Assembly: GCF_900659865.1 (NCBI RefSeq)
Contig: NZ_LR213796.1
Coordinates: forward strand, 1-39,514
Origin: Hyella patelloides LEGE 07179
Lineage (GTDB): Bacteria; Cyanobacteriota; Cyanobacteriia; Cyanobacteriales; Xenococcaceae
Reading direction: 5' to 3'
DNA: 39,514 nt
Below, in pieces: positions 16,414 to 24,476 of the stretch. The notes below the pieces were generated by a model. It was not told the origin of the DNA and ran no database searches. It saw only the letters and a list, made by a program, of their open reading frames with translations. Made by a program: the position numbers and the translations under genes. The stretch's first letter is position 1. Each line of letters starts with the position of its first letter.

Positions 16414-17278
16414 TTAAAAAATTGATAGTTTTGATAAATTATTAAAAGAAACTAAATCGGTACTATCTTGGCAAATTGTCTCTCTCTCTGTTTGGGTGAT
16501 ATGTTGACAGTCAATAATTAATGTTCCAGAATATATGGAATGAATTAATTTTAACCATATTAAAGATATTTCATTCTGAAATAAATTGTTTGTAACTGGC
16601 TTTTCTAAATGTAAGTAGGCAAGATTATAAAAATTTAAATCATTAATAATATGATAAAAAATTGAGCTTAAGCCAGAAGCTTTTGCCAGCAAAAAAAATG
16701 AATCAGATATAAGCTTTATTCCTACCTTATTTTCATCCCAAACACTAGCAACTTCTTCAATTATCGTTAATAACAACTGAGTTTTATTCTCTAATTCAAT
16801 GTTATAACTATTTTCTGCTTCATTAGAGCTATTTGGAGACTGGCGATCGATTAAATAACTACAATTGGCGCAAATTTCTACACCATCAAAATCCGCAGCT
16901 AGGGCATTTTGTGCTGCACGTCGAAACAAACTAACAATACTGGTATCAATAGATTGCTTTGTTGTGTCACCATACCAAAGCTGTAAAAAAAAATTTACCG
17001 TTTTTTTCTCTTACGCATTCGGTTATCTTTCTCCAAGAGCGCACTTGTTGGCGAGTATAAATTCCTGGGTAGTTTGATAATGTATGTACAGGAGAAACTA
17101 AAGTAGGCTCGGTAATAATTAATCCGCAAGCAGCTCGATCTGCGTAATAATTAACTGCTTCTGGTTGTGGTAAATTATTCTGAGCCAGCGATCGCGCTCT
17201 GGGAGCTATAACTATTCGATTCGATAAAGTATACGCTCCTAGTTGAACTGATGAAGTCAAGCAAGAATCTGGTTTCAA
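16414..17278 (-). pseudogene. Broken Old Yellow Enzyme (NADH:flavin oxidoreductase) gene
   Basis: The 5' piece (17278-16967) is a normal OYE N-terminus (LGAYTLSNRIVIAPRARSLA, YYADRAACGLIITEPTLVSP, PGIYTRQQVRSW). It goes out of frame at a run of nine T (plus-strand A-run near 16984-16992). With eight T it continues LQLWYGD, the family's LQLW motif. About 80 residues are then missing, and the sequence jumps to LFRRAAQNALAADFDGVEI, ending early in a degenerate segment (LVSFNNLSKLSIF). The substrate-binding His-Gly-Ala-Asn motif is changed to CANCSY. Frameshift, deletion, lost active site and truncation together mark a pseudogene. An intact enzyme would reduce activated alkenes or quinones with FMN and NAD(P)H. 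Confidence 0.87.
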
Positions 17279-17350
17279 AGTAGATTTTCCTATAAAAATA
17301 ACTTAATTATTATTCTTGAATTGTCGAGCTAATTATAATTAAGATCTGAA

Positions 17351-17400
17351 TTTCTGTCTTGTCCGATCTTGTCCTTAATTTTCTCAATATTGCCCAATCT
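17351..17400 (-). promoter_or_regulatory. Iteron array upstream of the OYE pseudogene
   Basis: On the minus strand GGGCAATATT, GAGAAAATTA, then after one extra base GGACAAGATC and GGACAAGACA follow each other at about 10-bp spacing. The array ends about 75 bases before the OYE start. It resembles the arrays at 13131 and 22974. Confidence 0.45.
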
Positions 17401-17443
17401 CAAAGATTAAGTTGGAGTAATTAGAGAAATACATTCCAATCTT

Positions 17444-18046
17444 TCACCTTTGCAAAGTAATAATGTTTTCTTGACGAGCGATCTCCCCATCAGTTTCTAA
17501 TCTAATTAATGCTCTAGATATAGTTTCTGGAGTAAAGCCAAGATCGCCAGCAATGTCTTTTAAAGGTCGGTCTAATACTATAGTTGTTTCTTCAGGAAAA
17601 GAAATCAAATGACGCAGATAATGCAATACTCTTTCGTGGGCGATACGAATATCTCTTAGTTCAAGACGAAACTTGAGAGACTGAATTTTTTTGACCAGCA
17701 TTTCCATAAAATCTTCTGCTAAGTCTGGATAGGCTCGTAAAACGCTCAAAAGCTCTTCTTTAGGATAGGCAATTACTTCTGAATCAATTTCAGAGATCGC
17801 AGTACAGGGATAGGTATCTGCAAATAGAGCAATTTCTGCTAGGCTTTGGGAGGCTCTAACGATCTCAAAGGTACTTACTTGACCTCCGCTTGTGTAGCGC
17901 ACCAATTTGATTCTACCTGATGTGACTACATAAAAAGTTGATGCCTCATCCTCCTGGGTAAACAGAGTTTCTCCCGCAGCTAGATTTTGAGTTGTGGTAT
18001 TGTTTCGTAATGGTTCGGGAAGGCGAACGGGATCGGTCAAATCCAT
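17444..18046 (-). CDS. Crp/Fnr-family transcriptional regulator
   Basis: A 200-residue regulator with a cyclic-nucleotide-binding-like beta-roll (about 15-110; LAAGETLFTQEDEASTFYVV, LAEIALFADTYPC), a dimerisation helix (about 112-135), and a Crp-type winged helix (about 140-198; LKDIAGDLGFTPETISRALIRLE). It lacks the cysteine cluster of Fnr and the full cAMP-binding signature, so the effector is unknown. A good ribosome-binding site (GGAGG, 7 bases before the ATG) supports the start at 18046. A MarR-type operator candidate lies 44-64 bases upstream (18090-18110), suggesting control by the MarR protein encoded next door. Confidence 0.9.
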   Translation of the reverse strand: MDLTDPVRLPEPLRNNTTTQNLAAGETLFTQEDEASTFYVVTSGRIKLVRYTSGGQVSTFEIVRASQSLAEIALFADTYPCTAISEIDSEVIAYPKEELLSVLRAYPDLAEDFMEMLVKKIQSLKFRLELRDIRIAHERVLHYLRHLISFPEETTIVLDRPLKDIAGDLGFTPETISRALIRLETDGEIARQENIITLQR

Positions 18047-18089
18047 CAGATTTCCTCCATAGAATTAGTAAGGGAAGTTCTAATTTTAT

Positions 18090-18110
18090 TTAGTCGGCTA
18101 AGTAAATAAG
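18090..18110. promoter_or_regulatory. Candidate MarR operator upstream of crp
   Basis: Contains TTAGTCGGCTAA, a quasi-palindrome, followed by GTAAATAAG. The whole 21 bp is identical, in inverted orientation, to 18958-18978 at the marR start. It lies 44 bases before the crp-like start, a position suited to repression. Confidence 0.65.
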
Positions 18111-18235
18111 CCAAAAAAATATGGGTAATTGTGGGCAATTTGACGAGCAGCTCCGCATCGGATGAAGTGTAGGGGTTATGCACCATTAACATCCCGCAGC
18201 CCTTTGGGAACGTGCGAGTTGCAGCGAAAATCACC

Positions 18236-18256
18236 GATTAGCGATTAGCGATTAGC
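18236..18256. repeat. Heptamer tandem repeat GATTAGC x3
   Basis: Three exact GATTAGC units, 7-bp phase, between the marR and crp genes. Confidence 0.8.
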
Positions 18257-18334
18257 AAGACTGGCATAGTGAGGGAATTAAACCCACCACGTAGCCTTAT
18301 TCCACTTAAATAAAGAAGTGGAGGAATTAAACAA

Positions 18335-18369
18335 AGCTTAGAGCTTAGAGCTTAGAGCTTAGAGCTGGT
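18335..18369. repeat. Heptamer tandem repeat AGCTTAG x4 plus partial
   Basis: Four exact AGCTTAG units followed by a partial AGCTGGT, downstream of marR. Unit related to AGCTTAT at 5428 and AGCTATA at 35714. Confidence 0.85.
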
Positions 18370-18479
18370 TAAAAATCAAGTTGTTCCTGATTTATGCTCG
18401 GTTATTATGTGTTTTCCCAGAATTAAAGACTTTGTTTGATGAGTATATGACAACGGGAAAAATAATTAATTGATCCAAA

Positions 18480-18953
18480 TCAATTGTCAGCGAAGTTTTT
18501 TGTCGATGACTGAGATTGCTTGGCAGATTCTAAATTATCGTAAATTTGAATTAGGAAACGACGAAAGAGCAGTCGTTCTTCTGAGGAGAGATTAGCAAGT
18601 ATGGTTTCATCTAAATCGAGCCAAAGATCGGTAACAGATTTTTGGCAAGCAGATCCCTTTTCAGTGAGAAAAACTCGGCAAATTCTAGCATCTTGGGTAT
18701 CCTTGTATTTTTTTAATAGTTTTGTCTTCTCTAATCTGCTCAACATTTTAGTGAGAGTGGGCGGTTCGATAGATAAACGATCTGCCAGTTGGGTTTGGGT
18801 TAAACCATCTTCTTGCCACAATTCCATTAGTAGTATTTCTTGTCCAATATGCAGATTTACATTGGTTAAAGCAGCATTTACCAAAACTCGATGCGCTTTA
18901 GCAACTCGCAACATTAGACAGGTAGTAGTTAGAAGTGGATTTTGATTAGTCAT
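18480..18953 (-). CDS. MarR-family transcriptional regulator
   Basis: A 157-residue MarR protein. It has helical dimerisation ends and a winged helix at about 55-110 (LTQTQLADRLSIEPPTLTKMLSRLEKTKLLKK, then the wing DTQDARICRVFLTEKG with the conserved D-x-R). MarR repressors bind palindromes at their own promoters and respond to phenolic or oxidant ligands, often controlling efflux pumps. Here a 21-bp sequence with palindromic core TTAGTCGGCTAA begins four bases before the ATG (18958-18978) and recurs upstream of the crp-like gene. That makes autoregulation and control of crp likely. Confidence 0.92.
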   Translation of the reverse strand: MTNQNPLLTTTCLMLRVAKAHRVLVNAALTNVNLHIGQEILLMELWQEDGLTQTQLADRLSIEPPTLTKMLSRLEKTKLLKKYKDTQDARICRVFLTEKGSACQKSVTDLWLDLDETILANLSSEERLLFRRFLIQIYDNLESAKQSQSSTKNFADN

Positions 18954-18957
18954 CGAA

Positions 18958-18978
18958 CTTATTTACTTAGCCGACTAA
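18958..18978. promoter_or_regulatory. Candidate MarR autoregulatory operator
   Basis: Core TTAGCCGACTAA preceded by CTTATTTAC; an exact inverted copy of 18090-18110. It begins four bases upstream of the marR ATG, so a bound protein would block transcription or translation start. Confidence 0.65.
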
Positions 18979-19087
18979 ACAAATAGTAGCATCGTTAACT
19001 CGATCTTGAAGAGGTAGAGAAAGCCGAATTGGAATACAGGGAAACACGCTAATCAGCTATCAGTTATCAGTTATCAATAAATGCTTC

Positions 19088-22000
19088 TTACACTGTAACT
19101 ATAATTTCAGTTCCTCGATCGCTTGCGCTATTGATAACTAAATTTCCTTTAAGGCGATCGCATCTTTCTCGCATTCCGATTAAACCAAAACCCTGATTCT
19201 GTAATAGTTGAGGATTAAAACCGATACCATTGTCTTTTATTTGCAGGTGAACTATGTCAGTTTCATAGATTAGCTGGATGCAAATTTGGTCAGCTTGGGC
19301 ATAGCGTAAGGTATTAGTTGTCGCTTCCTGGGCGATACGGAATAGATTGACTTCTATTTCTGGATTTAAAGATCGAGGTTCACCTTCAATAAAAATTTCT
19401 GCTTTAATATCTATACCAGAAACCATTTTATCTATAAGCTGATGTAACGCGGTAATTAAGTCCCCTGAGTCTAAAGCTTCTGGGCGCAGGGCGCGAACAG
19501 AACGACGAGCTTCGGTAATTCCTTCTTTAGCAAGAATTTTAGCCCGTAGTAACCGTTCTTGGGCAGCTTCGGGTTGAGTATTTAAGCTGTTTCTGGCAGC
19601 TTCGAGTTGTAAAGAGATGCCTGTAAAAGCTTGTGCCAGAGTATCGTGAATTTCCCGCGCCATGCGGTTACGTTCGTCAAGGATGGCTAATTCTGCCTGT
19701 TCTTTTTGCTGTTGAATTTGTTGACGGTAAATCGCACTACCAACACAGCTGGCAGCCGTTTTAAATACGGCAATTTCAGGTAGTGTTGAACGTTTTGGTT
19801 TTCGGCAATAATCGATTCCGAGGACTCCCCAAAAGCAATCGCCAACAAAAATCCCTACGCCGTAAGTAGATTTAACTCCTAATTCCATCTGTTCCGTTTG
19901 GAAAAACTCATCAGGAAATTCGTCAATAGCTCCCCCAACAAAACCTCCTTCTTTTAGGGAAACTAACATATCTTCTTGTTCTTTAGAATAGGTAATTTCC
20001 TTGAGTTCTGGATGTAAAATTTGACGGTTAGCGTATTGAGAATCCCATTCGTAAAGTAAACGGATAAATCCCCAAGTTTCCCCAGTTGAGTCTTCAAACC
20101 ACTGTGCAACACATACCCGATCGCAATCTAAACTTTCTCCTAACATCTTGAGTGCTGCGTTAATTCCTTCATCAATATCGGCGATCGCTAGTAATTGATT
20201 AGCTGCATTAGCGGTTGCTTCTAACCATCTGTCCCGTAAAGATAATATTTGGTTGCTTTCTTCTAATTGTGCTGCTTTTTCTTGGGCTGCTTGTTCTCTT
20301 TCAAGAATCATTGTTCTTTCTGCTTGTTCTCTTTCCTGTTGAATCTGCTGACGGTAAATGGCACTACCGATACAGCTTGCAGCCGTTTTGAATACAGCAA
20401 TTTCAGCTAGTGTTAAGCGTTTTGGTTCACGGCAATGGTCAATTCCCAAAACTCCCCAATACTGATTATCCACAAAAATTGGTACAGCATAGGTAGATTT
20501 TACGCCTAATTCTTCTATCTGAGAGCTACGGAAAGGTTCGGGAAATTCCTCAATTAAACCACCGATCCATTCTCCTGCTTGTAGTTTGACAAAATATTCT
20601 GCTATGCCATCAGTAGAAATCTCGTTGAGTTGAGGATGGACAAGTTGAGAAATAGTACCAAGAGAATACCATTCGTATAGTTGACACAAAAAACCTAAAG
20701 ATTCACCTGTAGAATCTTCAAAATGCTGCATCACAGCAACTCGATCGCAATCCAAGCTTTCTCCTAACATCTTGAGTGCTGCGTTAATCCCTTCATCGAG
20801 TTTGGCGATCGCTAGTAATTGATTGGCTGCATTAGCGGTTGCTTCTAACCATCTGTCTCGGAGGGATAATATTTGGTTACTTTCTTCTAGTTGTGCTGCT
20901 TTTTCTTGGGCTGCTTTTTCTCTTTCCAATAAAATGTTGCGTTCAGCTTTTTCTTGGGCGCGACGGGTACGTTCTTGCTCAATTGCACCTCCAATACAGG
21001 CAGCAGCCGTTTTTAAGATACTTAGTTCCGCTTCGCTACGGTGTGTCTCTTTTCGACAGTCATCAATACCGATATTTCCCCAATACTTGTCCTCGATAAA
21101 AATAGGAACGCTACTAAGTGTTTTAACTCCTATTTTTGCCATTTTGCTCCGAAAAGGTTCGGGTATTTCTTCTAGCTGACAGCTAATCGTTTGTCCCTTA
21201 CTGAAAAGCTCGTACCATTCTTCTATTCCCTCGTAGCTTTCTTGTGCTACTTCTGGATGATTGATTTGTGAAACAGCGTAGGCTGAGTCCCATTCATATG
21301 TAATTTTCCAATAAAGATGTGAAGGATCGGATGGATTATCAAAATTTTCTACAATGGCAATTCTATCTGTATCGATACTTTCACCAATAATCTGCAATGC
21401 TCTATTTACTGTATTATCAAAATCTTCTCCTGTTAACAAGATATTAGAAGCTTGGGCGGTAGCTGCTAAAATACGGTAGCTTCGCTGCACTTCGCGCTCG
21501 CGCTGCTCTAAAACCTGATTATGTTCTTTTAACTGGGCTGCCTTCTCTTGTGCTGCTTTCTCTCGCTCTTGTAAAATATTGCGCTCTGCTTTTTCTTGGG
21601 CGCGACGGGTGCGTTCTTGCTCAATTGCTCCTCCAATACAAGCAGCAGCAGTTTTTAGAATACTTAGTTCAGCTTCACTACGACATGTTTCTGCTCGACA
21701 GTCATCAATACCTACAATTCCCCAATGCTTGCCTTCTATAAAAAGAGGAACACCATGGACTATCTTTACGCCTATTTTTGCTTGTCCACTACGAAAAGGT
21801 TCGGGCATTTCCTCCAATCGACACCTAATACTTTGACCTTTTTTTTGAAGTTCATACCACTCTTCTATCCCTTCGTAACTCCCTTGAGTTAGTTCTGGAT
21901 GAGAAATTTGTGGCATTGTATCGGGTGAATTCCATTCGTATAAAACTCTCCAGTGTGGAATTGATGGCTTAGATGGATTATGCCAATTTTCAATAACTGT

Positions 22001-22864
22001 AACTCGATCTGTATCTAAACTTATACCAATTATTTCTAAGGCTTTATTTACTGCTTTATCAAAATCTTCTCCTGTTAACAAAACATTAGAAGCTTGGGCA
22101 GTAGCTGCTAAAATACGGTAGCTTCGCTGCACTTCGCGCTCGCGCTGCTCTAAAACCTGATTATGTTCTTGTAGCTGTGTAACTCTTTGTTGTTCTAGTA
22201 ATATTTGGCGTTCTGCTTGTTCTCCTTCCTCGCGAATACGACTTTGTTGGATGGCACTACCAATACAAGCAGCAGTAGTTTTGAGTATAGAAATTTCGGT
22301 TTCGCTACGTTGTTTGGCTTCCCGACAGTCATCAAAACCAATTAAACCCCAATATTTTCCATCGATCGTAATAGGAACAGAATATAGCGATTTTACGCCG
22401 ATTTCTTTTTGTCCACTTCTTACTGGTTCAGGAATTTCCTCAATAACTCTCCCTACAACTTCACCTTTATTTAACTGTTCGTACCAGCTTTCTATTCCTT
22501 CGTAACTTACCTGTTGTAAATTGGGATGATGTAACTGAGAAATTGCATGGATTGAATGCCACTCAAACAGCATTTTGGCATAACCCAGAGATTCACCTGT
22601 AGAATCTTCGCAGTGTTCCATTACCGAAACTCGATCTGTATCAATTCCTTCGCCGATAATTTGCAAAGCACGAGCGATCGCATTATCTAAATTTTCATGA
22701 TTAAGTAAAGCCTGGGCAGCATTGGCAGTAATCTTGAAAAGGCGATCGCGTCCTGGTAACTCTTCTGCTTTCTGTTGTTCGAGTAAAGCGATTCTTTCTG
22801 CTTCTTTTTTGGCGCGATGGTTATTAGTTGAGATGCTAAGGCGATCGCTTATTTCTTGCTCCAT
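19088..22864 (-). CDS. Soluble histidine kinase with five tandem GAF domains (NarX/DesK-type HisKA_3)
   Basis: A 1258-residue cytoplasmic sensor kinase without membrane segments. Five GAF domains follow one another (about 45-205, 250-415, 464-625, 672-835, 880-1045), joined by charged coiled coils (for example EREKAAQEKAAQLEESNQIL). A HisKA_3 domain comes next, with phospho-acceptor His1073 (AREIHDTLAQAF), then an HATPase with Asn1184, DNGIGF (1211-1216) and GFGLIGM (1225-1231). Each GAF ends with a G-(F/I)-D-(D/H/Y)-C motif near its last strand. A chromophore-binding cysteine cannot be judged by eye, and bilin binding is not claimed. HisKA_3 kinases signal to NarL-type regulators; the one at 14681 is the obvious candidate. 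Repeats are near-identical at DNA level, showing recent duplication or conversion. Confidence 0.93.
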   Translation of the reverse strand: MEQEISDRLSISTNNHRAKKEAERIALLEQQKAEELPGRDRLFKITANAAQALLNHENLDNAIARALQIIGEGIDTDRVSVMEHCEDSTGESLGYAKMLFEWHSIHAISQLHHPNLQQVSYEGIESWYEQLNKGEVVGRVIEEIPEPVRSGQKEIGVKSLYSVPITIDGKYWGLIGFDDCREAKQRSETEISILKTTAACIGSAIQQSRIREEGEQAERQILLEQQRVTQLQEHNQVLEQREREVQRSYRILAATAQASNVLLTGEDFDKAVNKALEIIGISLDTDRVTVIENWHNPSKPSIPHWRVLYEWNSPDTMPQISHPELTQGSYEGIEEWYELQKKGQSIRCRLEEMPEPFRSGQAKIGVKIVHGVPLFIEGKHWGIVGIDDCRAETCRSEAELSILKTAAACIGGAIEQERTRRAQEKAERNILQEREKAAQEKAAQLKEHNQVLEQREREVQRSYRILAATAQASNILLTGEDFDNTVNRALQIIGESIDTDRIAIVENFDNPSDPSHLYWKITYEWDSAYAVSQINHPEVAQESYEGIEEWYELFSKGQTISCQLEEIPEPFRSKMAKIGVKTLSSVPIFIEDKYWGNIGIDDCRKETHRSEAELSILKTAAACIGGAIEQERTRRAQEKAERNILLEREKAAQEKAAQLEESNQILSLRDRWLEATANAANQLLAIAKLDEGINAALKMLGESLDCDRVAVMQHFEDSTGESLGFLCQLYEWYSLGTISQLVHPQLNEISTDGIAEYFVKLQAGEWIGGLIEEFPEPFRSSQIEELGVKSTYAVPIFVDNQYWGVLGIDHCREPKRLTLAEIAVFKTAASCIGSAIYRQQIQQEREQAERTMILEREQAAQEKAAQLEESNQILSLRDRWLEATANAANQLLAIADIDEGINAALKMLGESLDCDRVCVAQWFEDSTGETWGFIRLLYEWDSQYANRQILHPELKEITYSKEQEDMLVSLKEGGFVGGAIDEFPDEFFQTEQMELGVKSTYGVGIFVGDCFWGVLGIDYCRKPKRSTLPEIAVFKTAASCVGSAIYRQQIQQQKEQAELAILDERNRMAREIHDTLAQAFTGISLQLEAARNSLNTQPEAAQERLLRAKILAKEGITEARRSVRALRPEALDSGDLITALHQLIDKMVSGIDIKAEIFIEGEPRSLNPEIEVNLFRIAQEATTNTLRYAQADQICIQLIYETDIVHLQIKDNGIGFNPQLLQNQGFGLIGMRERCDRLKGNLVINSASDRGTEIIVTV
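21416..21528. repeat. 113-bp near-identical repeat within the kinase gene (copy A)
   Basis: About three mismatches to 22058-22170 over 113 bp by eye. It encodes the coiled coil (QREREVQRSYRILAATAQAS) and the start of a GAF domain. Confidence 0.85.
22058..22170. repeat. 113-bp near-identical repeat within the kinase gene (copy B)
   Basis: Partner of 21416-21528. The near identity of non-adjacent codons, third positions included, points to recent duplication or gene conversion. Confidence 0.85.
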
Positions 22865-22973
22865 TTTTTGACTTAAATCTTTGAAAACACAAAAATTTGC
22901 TCAAACCATCATAATTATTGATTTTTATCAATAATCAACTTTAGTTTTATTTATCTTTAATTTTAAAGGGTTT

Positions 22974-23003
22974 GGGCAATATCAGACAAAATTAGGCAAG
23001 AAC
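22974..23003 (+). promoter_or_regulatory. Iteron array upstream of the five-GAF kinase (3 units of 10 bp)
   Basis: GGGCAATATC, AGACAAAATT, AGGCAAGAAC read on the plus strand at exact 10-bp spacing, 110 bases before the kinase start. ATTAGGCAAGAA is shared exactly with the array at 13131. Orientation relative to the gene is opposite to the other two arrays. Confidence 0.5.
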
Positions 23004-23455
23004 TGAGAAGTCAAAAGCGATCGATCGCTGGTAGATATAAAGATAGTTAAAGCGAGTAAACTTCGAGAAATTTCTGTTTACTTAATTCAAGAAAAGTAAT
23101 CTCTGAAGTTCCATTTTTGATTTCATTTGAGGTTAAAACAATATGAATATAGGAATCAACCACAGGGAAAGAACTAGCAGTAAAACACCTGGCTCAAGAA
23201 AAAGATTTTTGGCGGTTATTGCGATCGCTTTTGGGCAATTGATTCCCCCAATTTTGCGATCGCTATTTTAATGATTTAACTGTTTAGAAAGCAAACATAG
23301 TCAATAATATCAATAATTAAGGGTCTTAATTTTCTTTGACCCTTTACTTTTAATGCTTTTAAGCCAATTGTTACCCCGAAAAACTTTAGGTTGGACTTTT
23401 TACAAAAATAAATTAACAATTCATATTAATAACTTGATACTTCTTGCTATTTCTG

Positions 23456-23483
23456 ACTTGCTACTTGCTACTTGCTACTTGCT
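23456..23483. repeat. Heptamer tandem repeat ACTTGCT x4
   Basis: Four exact ACTTGCT units directly followed by the dispersed repeat GCGACGCGATAGCGAGTCC. The same heptamer recurs at 33571-33607. Confidence 0.85.
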
Positions 23484-23514
23484 ACTGCGACGCGATAGCG
23501 AGTCCTTTAGGGCT
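23484..23514. repeat. Dispersed repeat unit (GCGACGCG...AGCGAGTCCTTTAG)
   Basis: Same unit as in the insertion at 7189-7302 and at 32976-33006. It abuts the heptamer array on its left. Confidence 0.7.
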
Positions 23515-23792
23515 ACTTAAAAATTTCCTCATCCCTCATCCCTCAAATTAGTCTCAACCAGAGTTTATCGAAGTAAGTGCCAGAAGTTTATGGTTACTTA
23601 CACTACCTAGATGAAAGTTAAGGCAGAATACTTATCTTTAGTTAGGGTAAGATTCTTAACCATTTAAAGGCGAAATCTCTACTCAAATGTTCGTAGCATA
23701 AATAGTCAGAAATATAAATTCGAGTTTTTCGATTTCTCAGTGTTTTTAATTAGTAATTATCTTTACTTCATCAAAAATTTTTTAGTTTGTCC

Positions 23793-24335
23793 ATGATCGA
23801 GATCAATCCCACAGAAATTCCTACCCTACGTCAAAATGAACACACTTTAGGAGCACCTACTACCGCCTTAGTTTTAATGGAATATGGAGATTATCAATGT
23901 TCCCAGTCAGGTCAAGCATATTCAACTATAGAGAAAATACAGCAACAATTAGGCGATCGCTTTTGTTTTATTTTTCGCCACTTTCCTCAGTCTAAAATTC
24001 ATCCCCAATCTTTCAAAGCAGCAGAAACCGCAGAAGCAGCAGGCGCACAGGGAAAATTTTGGGAAATGCACTCAATGCTGTTTGAAAACCAACAAGCACT
24101 AGAAGACGGCGATTTGATTGAATATGTTAATCGATTACAACTAGATATTCCCCGTGTCTTAAGAGAACTGAGCGATCATCTTTATCGCAGTCGTATTCAA
24201 GAAGATATTGATAGTGGTATTGAACACGGAGTCAAACAAACCCCTACTTTTTTCATCGGTATCCGCCAGGAAGGAACACAAAATCTTGACGTTTTGCTAA
24301 TGCAAATTTTAAAAACTATAGCTGACAATAATTAA
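23793..24335 (+). CDS. DsbA-like thioredoxin-fold protein with a CxxS active site
   Basis: A 180-residue protein of the thioredoxin_4/DsbA-like family starting at ATG 23793 (a TTG six bases earlier is possible). The active-site position reads CSQS (Cys36, Ser39) within EYGDYQCSQSGQAY, where relatives usually have CxxC. The cis-proline loop (KQTPTFF, Pro151) and the helical insert (KAAETAEAAGAQGKFWEMHS) are present. There is no signal peptide, so it should act in the cytoplasm. Losing the second cysteine suggests a monothiol reductase, isomerase or glutathione-dependent role rather than disulfide oxidation. The family call is firm, the activity inferred. It is monocistronic in appearance. Confidence 0.85.
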   Translation: MIEINPTEIPTLRQNEHTLGAPTTALVLMEYGDYQCSQSGQAYSTIEKIQQQLGDRFCFIFRHFPQSKIHPQSFKAAETAEAAGAQGKFWEMHSMLFENQQALEDGDLIEYVNRLQLDIPRVLRELSDHLYRSRIQEDIDSGIEHGVKQTPTFFIGIRQEGTQNLDVLLMQILKTIADNN

Positions 24336-24476
24336 TGACAACGGAGAACCAGTTGGGAAAAGCTATTTGACTACAAATGCCAACAGATAACTTGCAGGGC
24401 GGAGCATCGCCCCACCCTACCCTTTAGGATATTGCGTTATCTTAGAAATTAATCAACTTCTTTCGGAGAGAAAATA

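Larger units (their letters stand above)
22865..23792. other. Long intergenic region between the kinase and DsbA-like genes
   Basis: About 930 bases with the iteron array (22974-23003), several GCGATCGC sites, a heptamer array (23456-23483) and a dispersed-repeat unit (23484-23514). No convincing gene was found. Confidence 0.65.

Noticed and set aside
18046-18234. 62-codon minus-strand frame overlapping the crp-like start
   Set aside because: It covers the presumed crp promoter and the 21-bp MarR operator, has no family features, and its composition is not protein-like.
20823-21836. Several plus-strand frames antisense to the five-GAF kinase
   Set aside because: They repeat because the kinase gene itself repeats; shadows of the coding strand.
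19088-22864. Calling the kinase a phytochrome or cyanobacteriochrome
   Set aside because: The GAF domains lack an obvious bilin-lyase motif by eye and there is no PHY domain; the conserved DDC near the GAF ends is not at the canonical chromophore position.
23143-23271. 42-codon plus-strand frame (MNIGINHRERTSSK start)
   Set aside because: It contains two GCGATCGC sites, and no family was recognised; probably chance.
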